Part shown: piece after piece, positions 16,027 to 23,824 of the stretch | Layout: each line of letters opens with the position of its first letter | Numbering within the stretch: position 1 is the stretch's first letter | Notes under the pieces: model-generated | Database searches by the model: none | Seen by the model: only the letters and a program-made list of their open reading frames with translations | What the model was told of the DNA's origin: nothing | Translations under genes and position numbers: made by a program | DNA from: an uncultured Clostridia bacterium | GTDB taxonomy: Bacteria; Bacillota; Peptococcia; Peptococcales; Peptococcaceae | DNA: 64,000 bases | Direction: 5' to 3' | NCBI GenBank assembly: GCA_944391285.1 | Contig: CALXSY010000008.1 | Span: 1 to 64,000 of the forward strand

Positions 16027-18936
16027 CTATTGTGCGTATTTTACGATAACTACCGTTTTAGTTATATCATCCCACTGTACATCAGCGCCTAAATTTTCAG
16101 CTACAAAACGAGCCGGAGTGAAAATACGACCGTCAGCGATAAAGGCGGAAGCATCCATTTGCACTTTTTCGCCGTTTACATAAGCGACAGCAGAATCCAC
16201 AGTTAAGACGATGCTAACATCATCTTTCTCGATGGTAACAGTTCTGCTGGCTTCATTCCATTCAACCTCAGCGCCTAAAGCTTCAGCTACAAAACGTACC
16301 GGAGTATAGGTGCGGTTGTTAACAATCAAAGGAGCAACGTCATTGGTCACAGTTTTTCCATCAACTACAGCTGTTTTATTATTGATTACTAAAATGATTT
16401 TAGTTTCAACTTCACCTTCATCTTCGGTAGGCTCACCGTTTAAGGACCATTTAGCATAAACAGTCATATCGTAATCCAAAACAGCATATTCAATTTTTTC
16501 TTTTAAAGCGCTGTCTTTATACCAGCCAACAAAGTTATACCCGGCTTTTTTAGGCACATAATCAGCTAAAACGATAGTTTTGCCGTAGTTAGCGGTTACA
16601 GCATCAATTTTGCTGCCGCCGTTAGTGTCAAAGGTTAAAGTTTTTTGCTGAATAGTTCCGCCACCGGAGGAGGAAGCAAATACCGCAGTCGCAGTTACGG
16701 TTTGTCCGTCAGTGGTGGCAATTTTGTCCCATAATTCCTCAGTCAGGCTGGTGTAAATGCCGCTGACATTGGCAAAGCTCCAACCACGGAATTTTTTGTT
16801 TTCTTCATTAGCAATAGGGAATTGATCGCCTATATTGCTGAGCTCATAAGTTTCATCGCTTGCATAATCACCAAAATCAACGGTTACAGAGCGAGTATCA
16901 CTTAAAACAATAAAATCGGAAAATCCTTTATCGTTGACAAAAGTAAGCTTGCTGTCACTAACATTTGCTTTGTGATATGCTACAAAGCTACCATCTTTCA
17001 AATGTTTCACATAAGCGTTGCCGTTAAACACATCTTCAAAATCGCTGGGAATAGGAAGAACTACTGTCACTTCTTTAGTGATTTCAAGGGGTTTAGTTTC
17101 AAGCGCAACTGCATTGGTACCGATATCGATACCATCTTTATCGGTAGTAGCAATGGTTTGATACATAGGATTAATGCTCACAGTATAGCTTTTAGCAGCA
17201 GAATCGACGGAAGTAATCTCAATTTCCATTGTTGGCTGTACTACGATTTCAACAGTGTCATGCTCGCCAACAGAAATGGAAGCTTCTTCTAAAGCGCTCT
17301 TTCCTTCTTCAGCAGTTACGGTGTTTTTATTAGCTACAGTAGCAGCAGCAGTATTCAAACCCTCACCGGCTACAACATCAGCATTGATTGCTGCGCCAAT
17401 TTCAGCGGCAACTTCTTGATCTTCTGCAGCGATGCTGTCAGACACTTCAGGAGTTGGGATTACAGCATCCACAACTTCAGCGGAATTAACGCCTTTTTCT
17501 TCAACCATATAATCATATTGAGACTTATCGCTGTCTAAAACTACATGATCTTCAGCTACATATTCACTTGGATTAGCAGTAAAATAACCGCCGGTAATAG
17601 AAATGGTATCTTTCTCAGTTTTATTGACAATTTTAATTTCGCCGTTAAACTCACCGCCGGCAATATTAACAGCAGCATTTGCTGCCGCACCTTCTTTGCT
17701 GTAAATTCTTACAGCTCTGCTGTCTGCGGCAATATTGCTCTCAGAGATATCAACAGTTACATCACCTTTGTTGTCATAATAATAATTATCTACGCTTACA
17801 CCAAGTTTTACATTATTGATGGTGCAGCCGTTAACATCTACATCAGCATTACTATATACTTCAATAGCACCGGTATCCCAATCTTCATATTTGGACTCAG
17901 AGTTGGAAATAGCAACATTAGTAATTGTTCCGGTTACTTTTTTATCAGTACCGCCAACTTTGATACCTTTAGTTAAGCGGGTGTTTTCCGTATTGCTGTT
18001 AGCGCAGTCAATCATACCGCCGGTGATTTCAAAACTACCGGCACCAAGATCATAAGCACTTCTGTTAAAATTCGCTAAATTCACATTTTTAGCAATAACT
18101 TTAACGTCGCCGCCGGCAGTTTCCGGCACCTTAATTACACCAAGACCGGACTGAGTTCCGGCTGCACCGCCAAAATTCTTTAAAGTTACATCTTCAATTG
18201 TAAAAGTTCCGCCGGTAACTTCAAAACCATTTTGTGCAGCTTGTTCGTTGCCTTTAATAGTATGATTGCTGCCTTTGATGGTAATATTTTTATCAATTGT
18301 TACAGCAGAATCTAACACTGCATCTTGAGTCAATTCGATAACATCATTGTCACCAGCAGCAGCGATAGCCCCTTGAAGAGTTTCATAGGTTTTACTGCCG
18401 ATTTTAGCAACGATTAAATCTTCGCCGATGTTGCGGGTTACATCAACGTATTCTTTTTTAATGCTTTCTTCTTCAGCGTTGAACCACTCTAAGAGCAGTT
18501 TATATTCTCTGCCGCCGGCAAAAAGAGAATATTCTTCGCCTGCTTTATCAGCAATAGGAAACCAATGTTGGAATTTTCCGTCTTGAATAAATGACGGATC
18601 TACATCTTCCATATTTTCAATTACGCCTTCATCGTCCATCTTAAGAGACACGGCATTTTCCGGCACATCTACATATACACCAACATAAGTGTAAGAATCA
18701 ACACTTCCTACCCCTGAGTTTTGATCCCAGTCGGAAGTATCTGCTTTAGAATTAACAGTGTACACAACACTGCCGTTACTTACTTCATCTTGCACACCTT
18801 TTACCAAAGAGGTTGAGAGGCGGTCTGAAGGAACAGCTTGAAAATCCTCTAAGCCTTCAGCTATAGCCATAGTTGGTAACATAGTAAATACCATTACCAA
18901 AGTTAACAGTAAGGCTATCATTCTTTTGTTGCGCAT
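16027..18936 (-). CDS. Secreted multidomain surface protein with beta-helix, InlB-like and stalk domains
   Basis: This 969-aa secreted protein has a signal peptide ending AIAEG near residue 28, then a region of unknown fold (about 40-170). A right-handed parallel beta-helix-like segment follows (about 180-440; repeated short strands such as TIDKNITIKGSNHTIKG). There is then a beta-rich linker, an InlB/Listeria-Bacteroides-type repeat (about 770-840, FVGWYKDSALKEK) and two C-terminal copper-amine-oxidase-N stalk repeats (RTYTPVRFVAEALGAEVEW and RIFTPARFVAENLGADVQW). The stalk repeats probably hold it at the cell wall, and the beta-helix suggests glycan or host-surface interaction. It is the largest cargo gene of the sigK element. 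Substrate and role are unknown. Confidence 0.85.
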   Translation of the reverse strand: MRNKRMIALLLTLVMVFTMLPTMAIAEGLEDFQAVPSDRLSTSLVKGVQDEVSNGSVVYTVNSKADTSDWDQNSGVGSVDSYTYVGVYVDVPENAVSLKMDDEGVIENMEDVDPSFIQDGKFQHWFPIADKAGEEYSLFAGGREYKLLLEWFNAEEESIKKEYVDVTRNIGEDLIVAKIGSKTYETLQGAIAAAGDNDVIELTQDAVLDSAVTIDKNITIKGSNHTIKGNEQAAQNGFEVTGGTFTIEDVTLKNFGGAAGTQSGLGVIKVPETAGGDVKVIAKNVNLANFNRSAYDLGAGSFEITGGMIDCANSNTENTRLTKGIKVGGTDKKVTGTITNVAISNSESKYEDWDTGAIEVYSNADVDVNGCTINNVKLGVSVDNYYYDNKGDVTVDISESNIAADSRAVRIYSKEGAAANAAVNIAGGEFNGEIKIVNKTEKDTISITGGYFTANPSEYVAEDHVVLDSDKSQYDYMVEEKGVNSAEVVDAVIPTPEVSDSIAAEDQEVAAEIGAAINADVVAGEGLNTAAATVANKNTVTAEEGKSALEEASISVGEHDTVEIVVQPTMEIEITSVDSAAKSYTVSINPMYQTIATTDKDGIDIGTNAVALETKPLEITKEVTVVLPIPSDFEDVFNGNAYVKHLKDGSFVAYHKANVSDSKLTFVNDKGFSDFIVLSDTRSVTVDFGDYASDETYELSNIGDQFPIANEENKKFRGWSFANVSGIYTSLTEELWDKIATTDGQTVTATAVFASSSGGGTIQQKTLTFDTNGGSKIDAVTANYGKTIVLADYVPKKAGYNFVGWYKDSALKEKIEYAVLDYDMTVYAKWSLNGEPTEDEGEVETKIILVINNKTAVVDGKTVTNDVAPLIVNNRTYTPVRFVAEALGAEVEWNEASRTVTIEKDDVSIVLTVDSAVAYVNGEKVQMDASAFIADGRIFTPARFVAENLGADVQWDDITKTVVIVKYAQ

Positions 18937-19334
18937 AAATTATTTCCTCCTTTTTTTGCCTGCATTTATCTTTTCAAAGGAACGATAATGACCTGCATGC
19001 TAACTGCTGAATTAAGCAGCATAGAATAACAAGCAGGTTTTATAAGGCTTTTTTTGCATATTTTCCAGATAATAGCAGGATGTTTTGGGAAAATATCCTA
19101 AATTTACTGTATAATTTTGATAATTCATAATTAACAAATTTTAGCCAGTAAATTAAGCCTTATAATTAAGGCGAAAATGCTTGTTTATAAACAAGCATTT
19201 ACTTATCGTCCTTTTTTCTTCGGTTATGATATCACATAACTTTTGCGGTGTCAATATTATCTTCAATTTTAAAATTTCCAATTTCTTCTCCGTAATTATC
19301 GCTCTTATGTTTAAAAATTATAACTTTGCTTACA
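18937..19334 (-). promoter_or_regulatory. Leader and spacer between the sigK 5' part and the surface-protein gene
   Basis: No gene is visible in these 398 bp, which form the right end of the sigK element. A two-tier hairpin at 18991-19038 (ACCTGC/GCAGGT enclosing TGCTG/CAGCA) lies about 55-100 nt upstream of the surface-protein ATG and may be a leader control element; it matches no riboswitch I know. A weak promoter-like pair TTGTTA/TATACA is read on the minus strand near 19110-19140. AGGAGG precedes the surface-protein ATG. Confidence 0.4.
19175..19200. terminator. Perfect 26-bp palindrome, probable terminator for the truncated sigK
   Basis: The half-site AAATGCTTGTTTA is followed by its exact complement, with TTTT next on the minus strand. 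It lies about 135 nt past the premature sigK stop and could end unexcised sigK transcripts. A smaller dyad GCCTTA/TAAGGC sits beside it. Confidence 0.5.
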
Positions 19335-19967
19335 TTAAGCGTGCCGGGATACATAGGAACGAGAAATACCTATCTTCTTGCCAATCTCCCTTTGCGTCAG
19401 AGGCTTATTGTTGTCCAAGCCAAAGCGCATGATTAAAACTTCCTTTTCCCGTTTATTCAGCACGCTCATCTTTTGAATAATTTGAGCATACTCCAGCGAG
19501 GTTTCAACCTTATCCGCAACTATATCGCTGTCTGTGCCCAAAATATCCTGCAAAGTAATCTCATTGCCCTCTCTGTCCACTCCTACCGGGTCGTTAATAG
19601 ATACCTCACATTTGCGTTTTTTCTGGCTGCGCAAATGCATCAATATTTCATTTTCTGCGCAGCGGGCTACATATGTAGCCAGTTTTGCTCCTTTATCGGG
19701 ATTAAAGGTGTTGATACCCTTAATCAAACCGATAGTTCCGATCGAAATCAAATCATCACAATCACATTGCGGCGAATCAAATTTTTTGGCAATATGTGCT
19801 ACCAGACGCAAATTATGCTTAATCAAAATATCCTTTGCCTCTTTATCGCCGTCTATCATGCGTTTGGTATACATTTCCTCCTCTTCTTCGCTCAAAGGCT
19901 GAGGAAAGGCATTTTGGGACAAATAGCCTACCAAAGATAAAACTTGCTCAAAAAATATATTAAGCAT
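19335..19967 (-). CDS. sigK: RNA polymerase sigma-K, 5' portion (interrupted)
   Basis: This is the sporulation mother-cell sigma factor, shown by NAFPQPLSEEEE, NLRLVAHIAKKF, DDLISIGTIGLIKGI, NEILMHLRSQKK and the region 4.2 motif TQREIGKKIGISRSYVSR. The frame ends RHA-stop at residue 210 instead of continuing RIEKKAIEKL, so the recognition helix is cut and the product should be inactive. The missing 3' end is at 12560-12613. About 13 hydrophobic residues precede GYLSQNAFPQP; B. subtilis pro-sigma-K has about 20 residues, so a short or absent pro-sequence is possible. AAGGAGG lies 8 nt before the ATG. It is divergent from the pdaB-like gene. Confidence 0.95.
   Translation of the reverse strand: MLNIFFEQVLSLVGYLSQNAFPQPLSEEEEEMYTKRMIDGDKEAKDILIKHNLRLVAHIAKKFDSPQCDCDDLISIGTIGLIKGINTFNPDKGAKLATYVARCAENEILMHLRSQKKRKCEVSINDPVGVDREGNEITLQDILGTDSDIVADKVETSLEYAQIIQKMSVLNKREKEVLIMRFGLDNNKPLTQREIGKKIGISRSYVSRHA
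19348..19352 (-). other. Element boundary, sigK 5'-side att core (GTATC)
   Basis: GTATC on the minus strand overlaps codon V206 of sigK. The following element-side arm includes TGTAAG (19334-19329), the inverted partner of CTTACA at the other end. Confidence 0.8.
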
Positions 19968-20140
19968 CGGATAAGCCTCCTTAGTATGTGTTAATTTAAA
20001 ACTATGCCCGATTAATTATCTTTGTGCATGTTCACCTCAATAATCTTAGCATAGCGCAAGTATTTATCTTAAAATTAACCTTTTTCGTCATTAATGTTTC
20101 CTTTGTGCATATTATTTTAGAAGAAACGGAGGGAAGAAAA

Positions 20141-20911
20141 ATGAAACGATTATGGATTATCCCCAAAAAAGCCATCAGAAACAGCTTGTTGTTTTTAGCA
20201 TTTGTCAGCTGCATCTTTCTTTTTTGCAAGCCCAGTGAACTTATTGATACAGTTTCCGCAGCCGTCAAAAAGGAAAACCCCATATACTTTGTCTACACCG
20301 ATGAAAACAAAATAAGCCTAAGCTTTGATGCTGCCTGGGGCTGCGAGCACACCGAGGATATTTTAAACATTTTGAAAGCAAATGAAATTAAAGCCACCTT
20401 CTTTTTAACTAACATCTGGCTGGAGGCTTATCCTGAAATGGCAGAAAAAATTGCCGCTGACGGACATGAGATTGCTATGCACAGCGTCAGTCATCCCCAC
20501 ATGAACTCTTTGAGCAAAGAAGAGATTACCCGGGAAATTGAGGACAATAAAGCATTAATCATCTCCACCACCGGTTATACCCCTGTTTTATTTCGCATGC
20601 CTTTCGGCGAATATAATAATTTAGTCGTCACTACTGTTCAGGAGCTCGGTTATTATCCTATCCAATGGTCCATCGACAGCTTGGACTGGCAGGAAAATGC
20701 CACCGCTTCCTCTATCATTCAAAAGGTCACAGAAAAACTGCACAGCGGAGCGATTATTCTCATGCACAACAACGGCAGCTACACAGCCGATGCTCTGCCG
20801 AATATTATCACCTATGCTAAAGAACACAATTACCAATTTGTACCCATCGGCGATTTAATCTATTCTACCCCCTACAATGTAGACACCCAAGGCGGACAAA
20901 GCCAAGATTAA
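20141..20911 (+). CDS. pdaB: PdaB-like polysaccharide deacetylase (sporulation)
   Basis: This 256-aa NodB-type deacetylase has an N-terminal membrane anchor (MKRLWIIPKKAIRNSLLFLA, similar to the start of PdaB proteins). Motifs are SFDAAWG (motif 1), AMHSVSHPHMNSL (motif 2, metal histidines) and RMPFGEYN (motif 3), with late SLDWQ and LMHNNGS. It acts outside the membrane on peptidoglycan sugars. PdaB proteins are needed for spore stability or late spore formation, which fits its place divergent from sigK. GGAGG precedes the ATG at 20141; an in-frame ATG at 20024 has no ribosome site and would disrupt the anchor. Confidence 0.85.
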   Translation: MKRLWIIPKKAIRNSLLFLAFVSCIFLFCKPSELIDTVSAAVKKENPIYFVYTDENKISLSFDAAWGCEHTEDILNILKANEIKATFFLTNIWLEAYPEMAEKIAADGHEIAMHSVSHPHMNSLSKEEITREIEDNKALIISTTGYTPVLFRMPFGEYNNLVVTTVQELGYYPIQWSIDSLDWQENATASSIIQKVTEKLHSGAIILMHNNGSYTADALPNIITYAKEHNYQFVPIGDLIYSTPYNVDTQGGQSQD

Positions 20912-21017
20912 TATTTTAATCATAATATTGTATAATGGATTTTTCCAGCTTTTCTCTTTAATTTTGCCGGCAATAGTATTATAATAGAAACAATGTTTTG
21001 ATTAAGGAAGGATATAG

Positions 21018-21953
21018 ATGCTTGAGAATTTTATACAGATAGGTTTACAGGTTTTAGTGTTGTTTTTATTGATGGCAGTAGGCTTAATTGCGGCAAAAAT
21101 GGGTTTTTTAACTAAAGAAGTATGCAGTAAAATGACCGATTTTGTGCTTTATTTTGTAGCCCCGGCTTTAATTATCGTTTCATTTCAGCTTGACTTCAAC
21201 CGAGAATTATTAGCCGGCTTAGGCATTACCGCCCTTTTGGCTTTGGTAATTCAAATTTTAAATATTCTTTTAGCCAAGGTTTTGGTGCGGCATCAGGATA
21301 AATCCAAAGAATGTGTCATGCAGTTTGGTGCTATTTTTTCCAACTGCGGCTTTATGGGCTTACCGTTGGATCAAGCCCTTTTCGGCAATGAAGGCGTCTT
21401 TTACGGCGCAGCTTATATTGCCGTCTTTAATGTGCTTTCCTGGAGCTACGGCATTATTTTAATGAATAAAGGACAGAGCAATTATCATTTATCACTGAAA
21501 AAAGTTTTTATCAATCCCGGAACTGTTGGCGTTTTTATAGCCTTAATCTTCTTTCTGGCGTCAATAACCCTGCCTCAGCCCATTTATAAGACCTTAGAAT
21601 ATGTAGGCTCCTTGAATACACCTATGCCCATGTTTATTATCGGTGCCAGCATGCTGGGCATGTCATTAACTCAATTAGTTTGCCAGTGGAAGATTTATCT
21701 GCCGATAATTTTAAGATTGGTCATCATTCCCGTTTTAGCTATCATTATCATGATCATCTTCCATGTCGATCCTTTGATCGCCGGAGTAGTCCTAATTGGT
21801 GCTTCTGCCCCAACAGCAGCGCTTACCAGCATGTTTGCGGTAAAATTCGATAAGGATACGGAAATATCGGTAAATATGGTTGCCCTTTGCACATTGTTTT
21901 CTGTTGTAACCATGCCTTTATTAATCGCCTTTTTACAAACGATACTTGCATAA
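21018..21953 (+). CDS. AEC family transporter (auxin efflux carrier-like permease)
   Basis: This 311-aa integral membrane protein has about ten helices in two halves. The family motifs FSNCGFMGLPL and GASAPTAALTSMFAVKFDKD (helix-breaking proline/glycine regions) mark the AEC/MleP group. Such proteins export or exchange organic acids such as malate; the substrate here is not predictable. AAGGAAGG precedes the ATG. It stands alone between the pdaB-like gene and a strong terminator. Confidence 0.88.
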   Translation: MLENFIQIGLQVLVLFLLMAVGLIAAKMGFLTKEVCSKMTDFVLYFVAPALIIVSFQLDFNRELLAGLGITALLALVIQILNILLAKVLVRHQDKSKECVMQFGAIFSNCGFMGLPLDQALFGNEGVFYGAAYIAVFNVLSWSYGIILMNKGQSNYHLSLKKVFINPGTVGVFIALIFFLASITLPQPIYKTLEYVGSLNTPMPMFIIGASMLGMSLTQLVCQWKIYLPIILRLVIIPVLAIIIMIIFHVDPLIAGVVLIGASAPTAALTSMFAVKFDKDTEISVNMVALCTLFSVVTMPLLIAFLQTILA

Positions 21954-21986
21954 AAAAAACCAGTTCAAATTTGAACTGGTTTTTTT
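21953..21986. terminator. Convergent terminator between AEC and YlbF-like genes
   Basis: The palindrome AACCAGTTCAAATTTGAACTGGTT is flanked by A8 and T7 runs. It works for both the plus-strand permease and the minus-strand tetrapyrrole/miaB/ylbF operon. Confidence 0.9.
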
Positions 21987-21987
21987 C

Positions 21988-22398
21988 TTAGTGGCAGCCT
22001 CCGCCGCTGCAGCTGCAGGAGCCTGTTGCACAGCTGCCGGCAGAAGAGCAGGAACCGCAGGAGGATTCACCCTGACCGTTGATGGCGTTGGACAAAATCA
22101 TGTTTACAGAGCGCAATACTTGCTCAAAAGCTTGGTTAGCACTCAAGAAATTAACGATATTTTCGTTGCTGTTCATGATTCCTTCCAATTCTTCTACTCT
22201 TGCTTTTTGCTCAGCAGGAAGATCTTCAAAATTAATACCGTTTTGCATAGCATTCATTTGAATGGTTTGATATTCTTCTACAACATTTCTGGCTTCGGTA
22301 TCCATCATCATTTTTACTTCTGCTTCTTTAACTGCTGCCAACTCACTGCTGGCGGCTAAAGCTTCGGCTAATTCTTTGGCTTTTGCGTAAATTTCCAC
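21988..22398 (-). CDS. YlbF/YmcA family protein with cysteine-rich tail
   Basis: This 136-aa helical protein is of the Com_YlbF (PF06133) type: a long amphipathic helical core (AKELAEALAASSELAAVKEAE onward) with the EDLPAEQ and ANQAFEQVLRSVNMIL blocks. The C-terminus ends in a Ser/Gly/Cys cluster holding seven cysteines (GSCSSAGSCATGSCSCSGGGC). In B. subtilis YlbF, YmcA and YaaT form a complex carrying Fe-S clusters that acts with RNase Y on mRNA and on development. I chose the GTG start at 22398 because GGAGG lies 8 nt upstream; an ATG five codons earlier overlaps that ribosome site. It follows miaB by 34 nt. Confidence 0.8.
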   Translation of the reverse strand: MEIYAKAKELAEALAASSELAAVKEAEVKMMMDTEARNVVEEYQTIQMNAMQNGINFEDLPAEQKARVEELEGIMNSNENIVNFLSANQAFEQVLRSVNMILSNAINGQGESSCGSCSSAGSCATGSCSCSGGGCH

Positions 22399-22432
22399 AA
22401 TAAGCACCTCCATTTTTTATTTTAACTATATT

Positions 22433-23821
22433 TTAGAGAGCTACTTCGCCCTTTAAAATCCAACTCTGCGCTTCTGTTATCTTCACGGGAATAAATTTGC
22501 CGATTAAAGCTTCATCGCCGGAAAAGATAACGGTTTTATTGCTTTTTGTCCGTCCCATCAGGGTTTCGGCATTATTTTTGCTCAAGCCCTCGACCAAAAC
22601 TTCCTCTGTTTTGCCCAAATAAGCTTGATTTTTCTTATGACTGAACTCAGCCAGCAAAGCATTTAAGCGCGCTAAACGCTCTTTTTTTTCTTCGGCGGAA
22701 ACATTGTCCTCCATAACAGCCGCCGGAGTGCCGGGACGTTTAGAATAAACAAAGCTGAAAGCATTGTCAAACTCTACTTTCCGGACTAAATCCAAAGTTT
22801 CTTGGAAATCCTCCTCTGTTTCCCCGGGAAAACCGACAATAATGTCAGTTGTGATAGCTATATCAGGCAGCGCTTCTTTGATTTTACGGATTAATTCCAA
22901 ATAATCCTCTTTGCTGTAGCCGCGGTTCATGCGTTTTAAAATACGGCTGCTGCCTGACTGCACCGGCAAGTGCAGATAATGGGGAACTTTTTGCGATTTT
23001 TTCAAGACCTCGATTAATTCATCGGAAAAATCCTTGGGATGAGAGGTCATATATCTAACCCGTTTAAGACCACGAACCTTTTCGATTTCTGCTATCAGTT
23101 TAGCAAAATTGGTGCCGTCTTTCAAGTCCTTGCCGTAAGAATTAACATTTTGTCCTAAAAGAGTGATCTCTTTGACCCCGTCGTGAACTAAAGCTTCCAC
23201 TTCACTCACTATATTGGCAATACTTCTGCTGCGTTCTCTGCCTCTGACATAAGGCACGATGCAGTAAGTGCAGAAATTATTGCAGCCGTAGATAATATTC
23301 ACTAACGCCTTAAAGGGATATTCCCGTTTTGCGGGCAAGCCTTCAACTATTTCCTCTTCCTTGGCGAAAATATTGTAGCAGTTGCTGTCATCAGAAAGAA
23401 TCTGCGCCAGATACTCCGGCAAATGATGCATGTTATAGGTGCCGAATATCAGCTGCACATAAGAAGCCGCATGGCGAATAGTTTCCACAATATCCTTTTG
23501 CTGAGTCATACAGCCGCAAACCCCGATAATAAGCCAGGGTTTATCCTTTTTCAGCTTTCTCAGCTCACCCAAATGGCTGAGCACCTTGCTCTCTGCCTTT
23601 TCGCGGATACAGCAGGTGTTTAAGAGTATCAGGTCTGCCTCATTTTCGGCAAGAGCTTTTTCGTAGCCCATCTTTTCCAGCATACCGGCTAAAGTTTCTG
23701 AGTCATGCTCATTCATCTGACAGCCATAGGTCAAGATAATATATTTAGGCGCATAGCCTTTTTCCGCTTGAAAACGCTTATTCATTTCCTCTACTTGCGC
23801 GATATATGGCAATGGCCTCAC
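22433..23821 (-). CDS. miaB: tRNA-2-methylthio-N6-dimethylallyladenosine synthase MiaB
   Basis: This radical-SAM methylthiotransferase is 462 aa long. The N-terminal UPF0004 domain has C34, C70 and C104 for the auxiliary cluster. The radical-SAM cysteines are C180/C184/C187 (CNNFCTYC), and a C-terminal TRAM domain follows (about 395-460). It adds a methylthio group to i6A37 of tRNAs reading UNN codons. The start is uncertain: the frame opens with GTG at 23821, only 3 nt after the hemL stop and with AAGGA too close; an internal ATG 12 codons later is an alternative. Translational coupling to hemL is likely. Confidence 0.95.
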   Translation of the reverse strand: MRPLPYIAQVEEMNKRFQAEKGYAPKYIILTYGCQMNEHDSETLAGMLEKMGYEKALAENEADLILLNTCCIREKAESKVLSHLGELRKLKKDKPWLIIGVCGCMTQQKDIVETIRHAASYVQLIFGTYNMHHLPEYLAQILSDDSNCYNIFAKEEEIVEGLPAKREYPFKALVNIIYGCNNFCTYCIVPYVRGRERSRSIANIVSEVEALVHDGVKEITLLGQNVNSYGKDLKDGTNFAKLIAEIEKVRGLKRVRYMTSHPKDFSDELIEVLKKSQKVPHYLHLPVQSGSSRILKRMNRGYSKEDYLELIRKIKEALPDIAITTDIIVGFPGETEEDFQETLDLVRKVEFDNAFSFVYSKRPGTPAAVMEDNVSAEEKKERLARLNALLAEFSHKKNQAYLGKTEEVLVEGLSKNNAETLMGRTKSNKTVIFSGDEALIGKFIPVKITEAQSWILKGEVAL

Positions 23822-23824
23822 TCC

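Larger units (their letters stand above)
12609..19352. mobile_element. Skin-type developmental element interrupting sigK
   Basis: The element is bounded by GTATC cores at 12609-12613 and 19348-19352; excision between them would release a 6,739-bp circle and fuse the two parts of sigK in frame. It encodes a large serine recombinase adjoining one end, a 40-aa protein directly upstream of it, a YgbA-family protein, a lipoprotein (plus strand) and a 969-aa secreted protein. The circle junction would join CTTACA and TGTAAG arms symmetrically around the core, as expected for an attP of a serine integrase. Known skin elements (Bacillus subtilis, Clostridioides difficile) interrupt sigK in the same manner and are excised in the mother cell. 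Those are larger as I recall, and this cargo differs. Confidence 0.92.

Noticed and set aside
19473-19940. Long plus-strand open frames opposite sigK
   Set aside because: sigK is a clear conserved gene on the minus strand, and the opposite frames have no ribosome sites or recognisable motifs.
19985-19992. CATACTAA-like sigma-E -10 upstream of sigK (minus strand)
   Set aside because: It lies so close to the AAGGAGG site that the transcript would begin within or after the ribosome site; no sound promoter could be assigned.
21946-22359. Plus-strand Ala-rich open frame opposite the YlbF-like gene
   Set aside because: The Ala/Gly run is the mirror of the cysteine-rich tail and the frame crosses the terminator.
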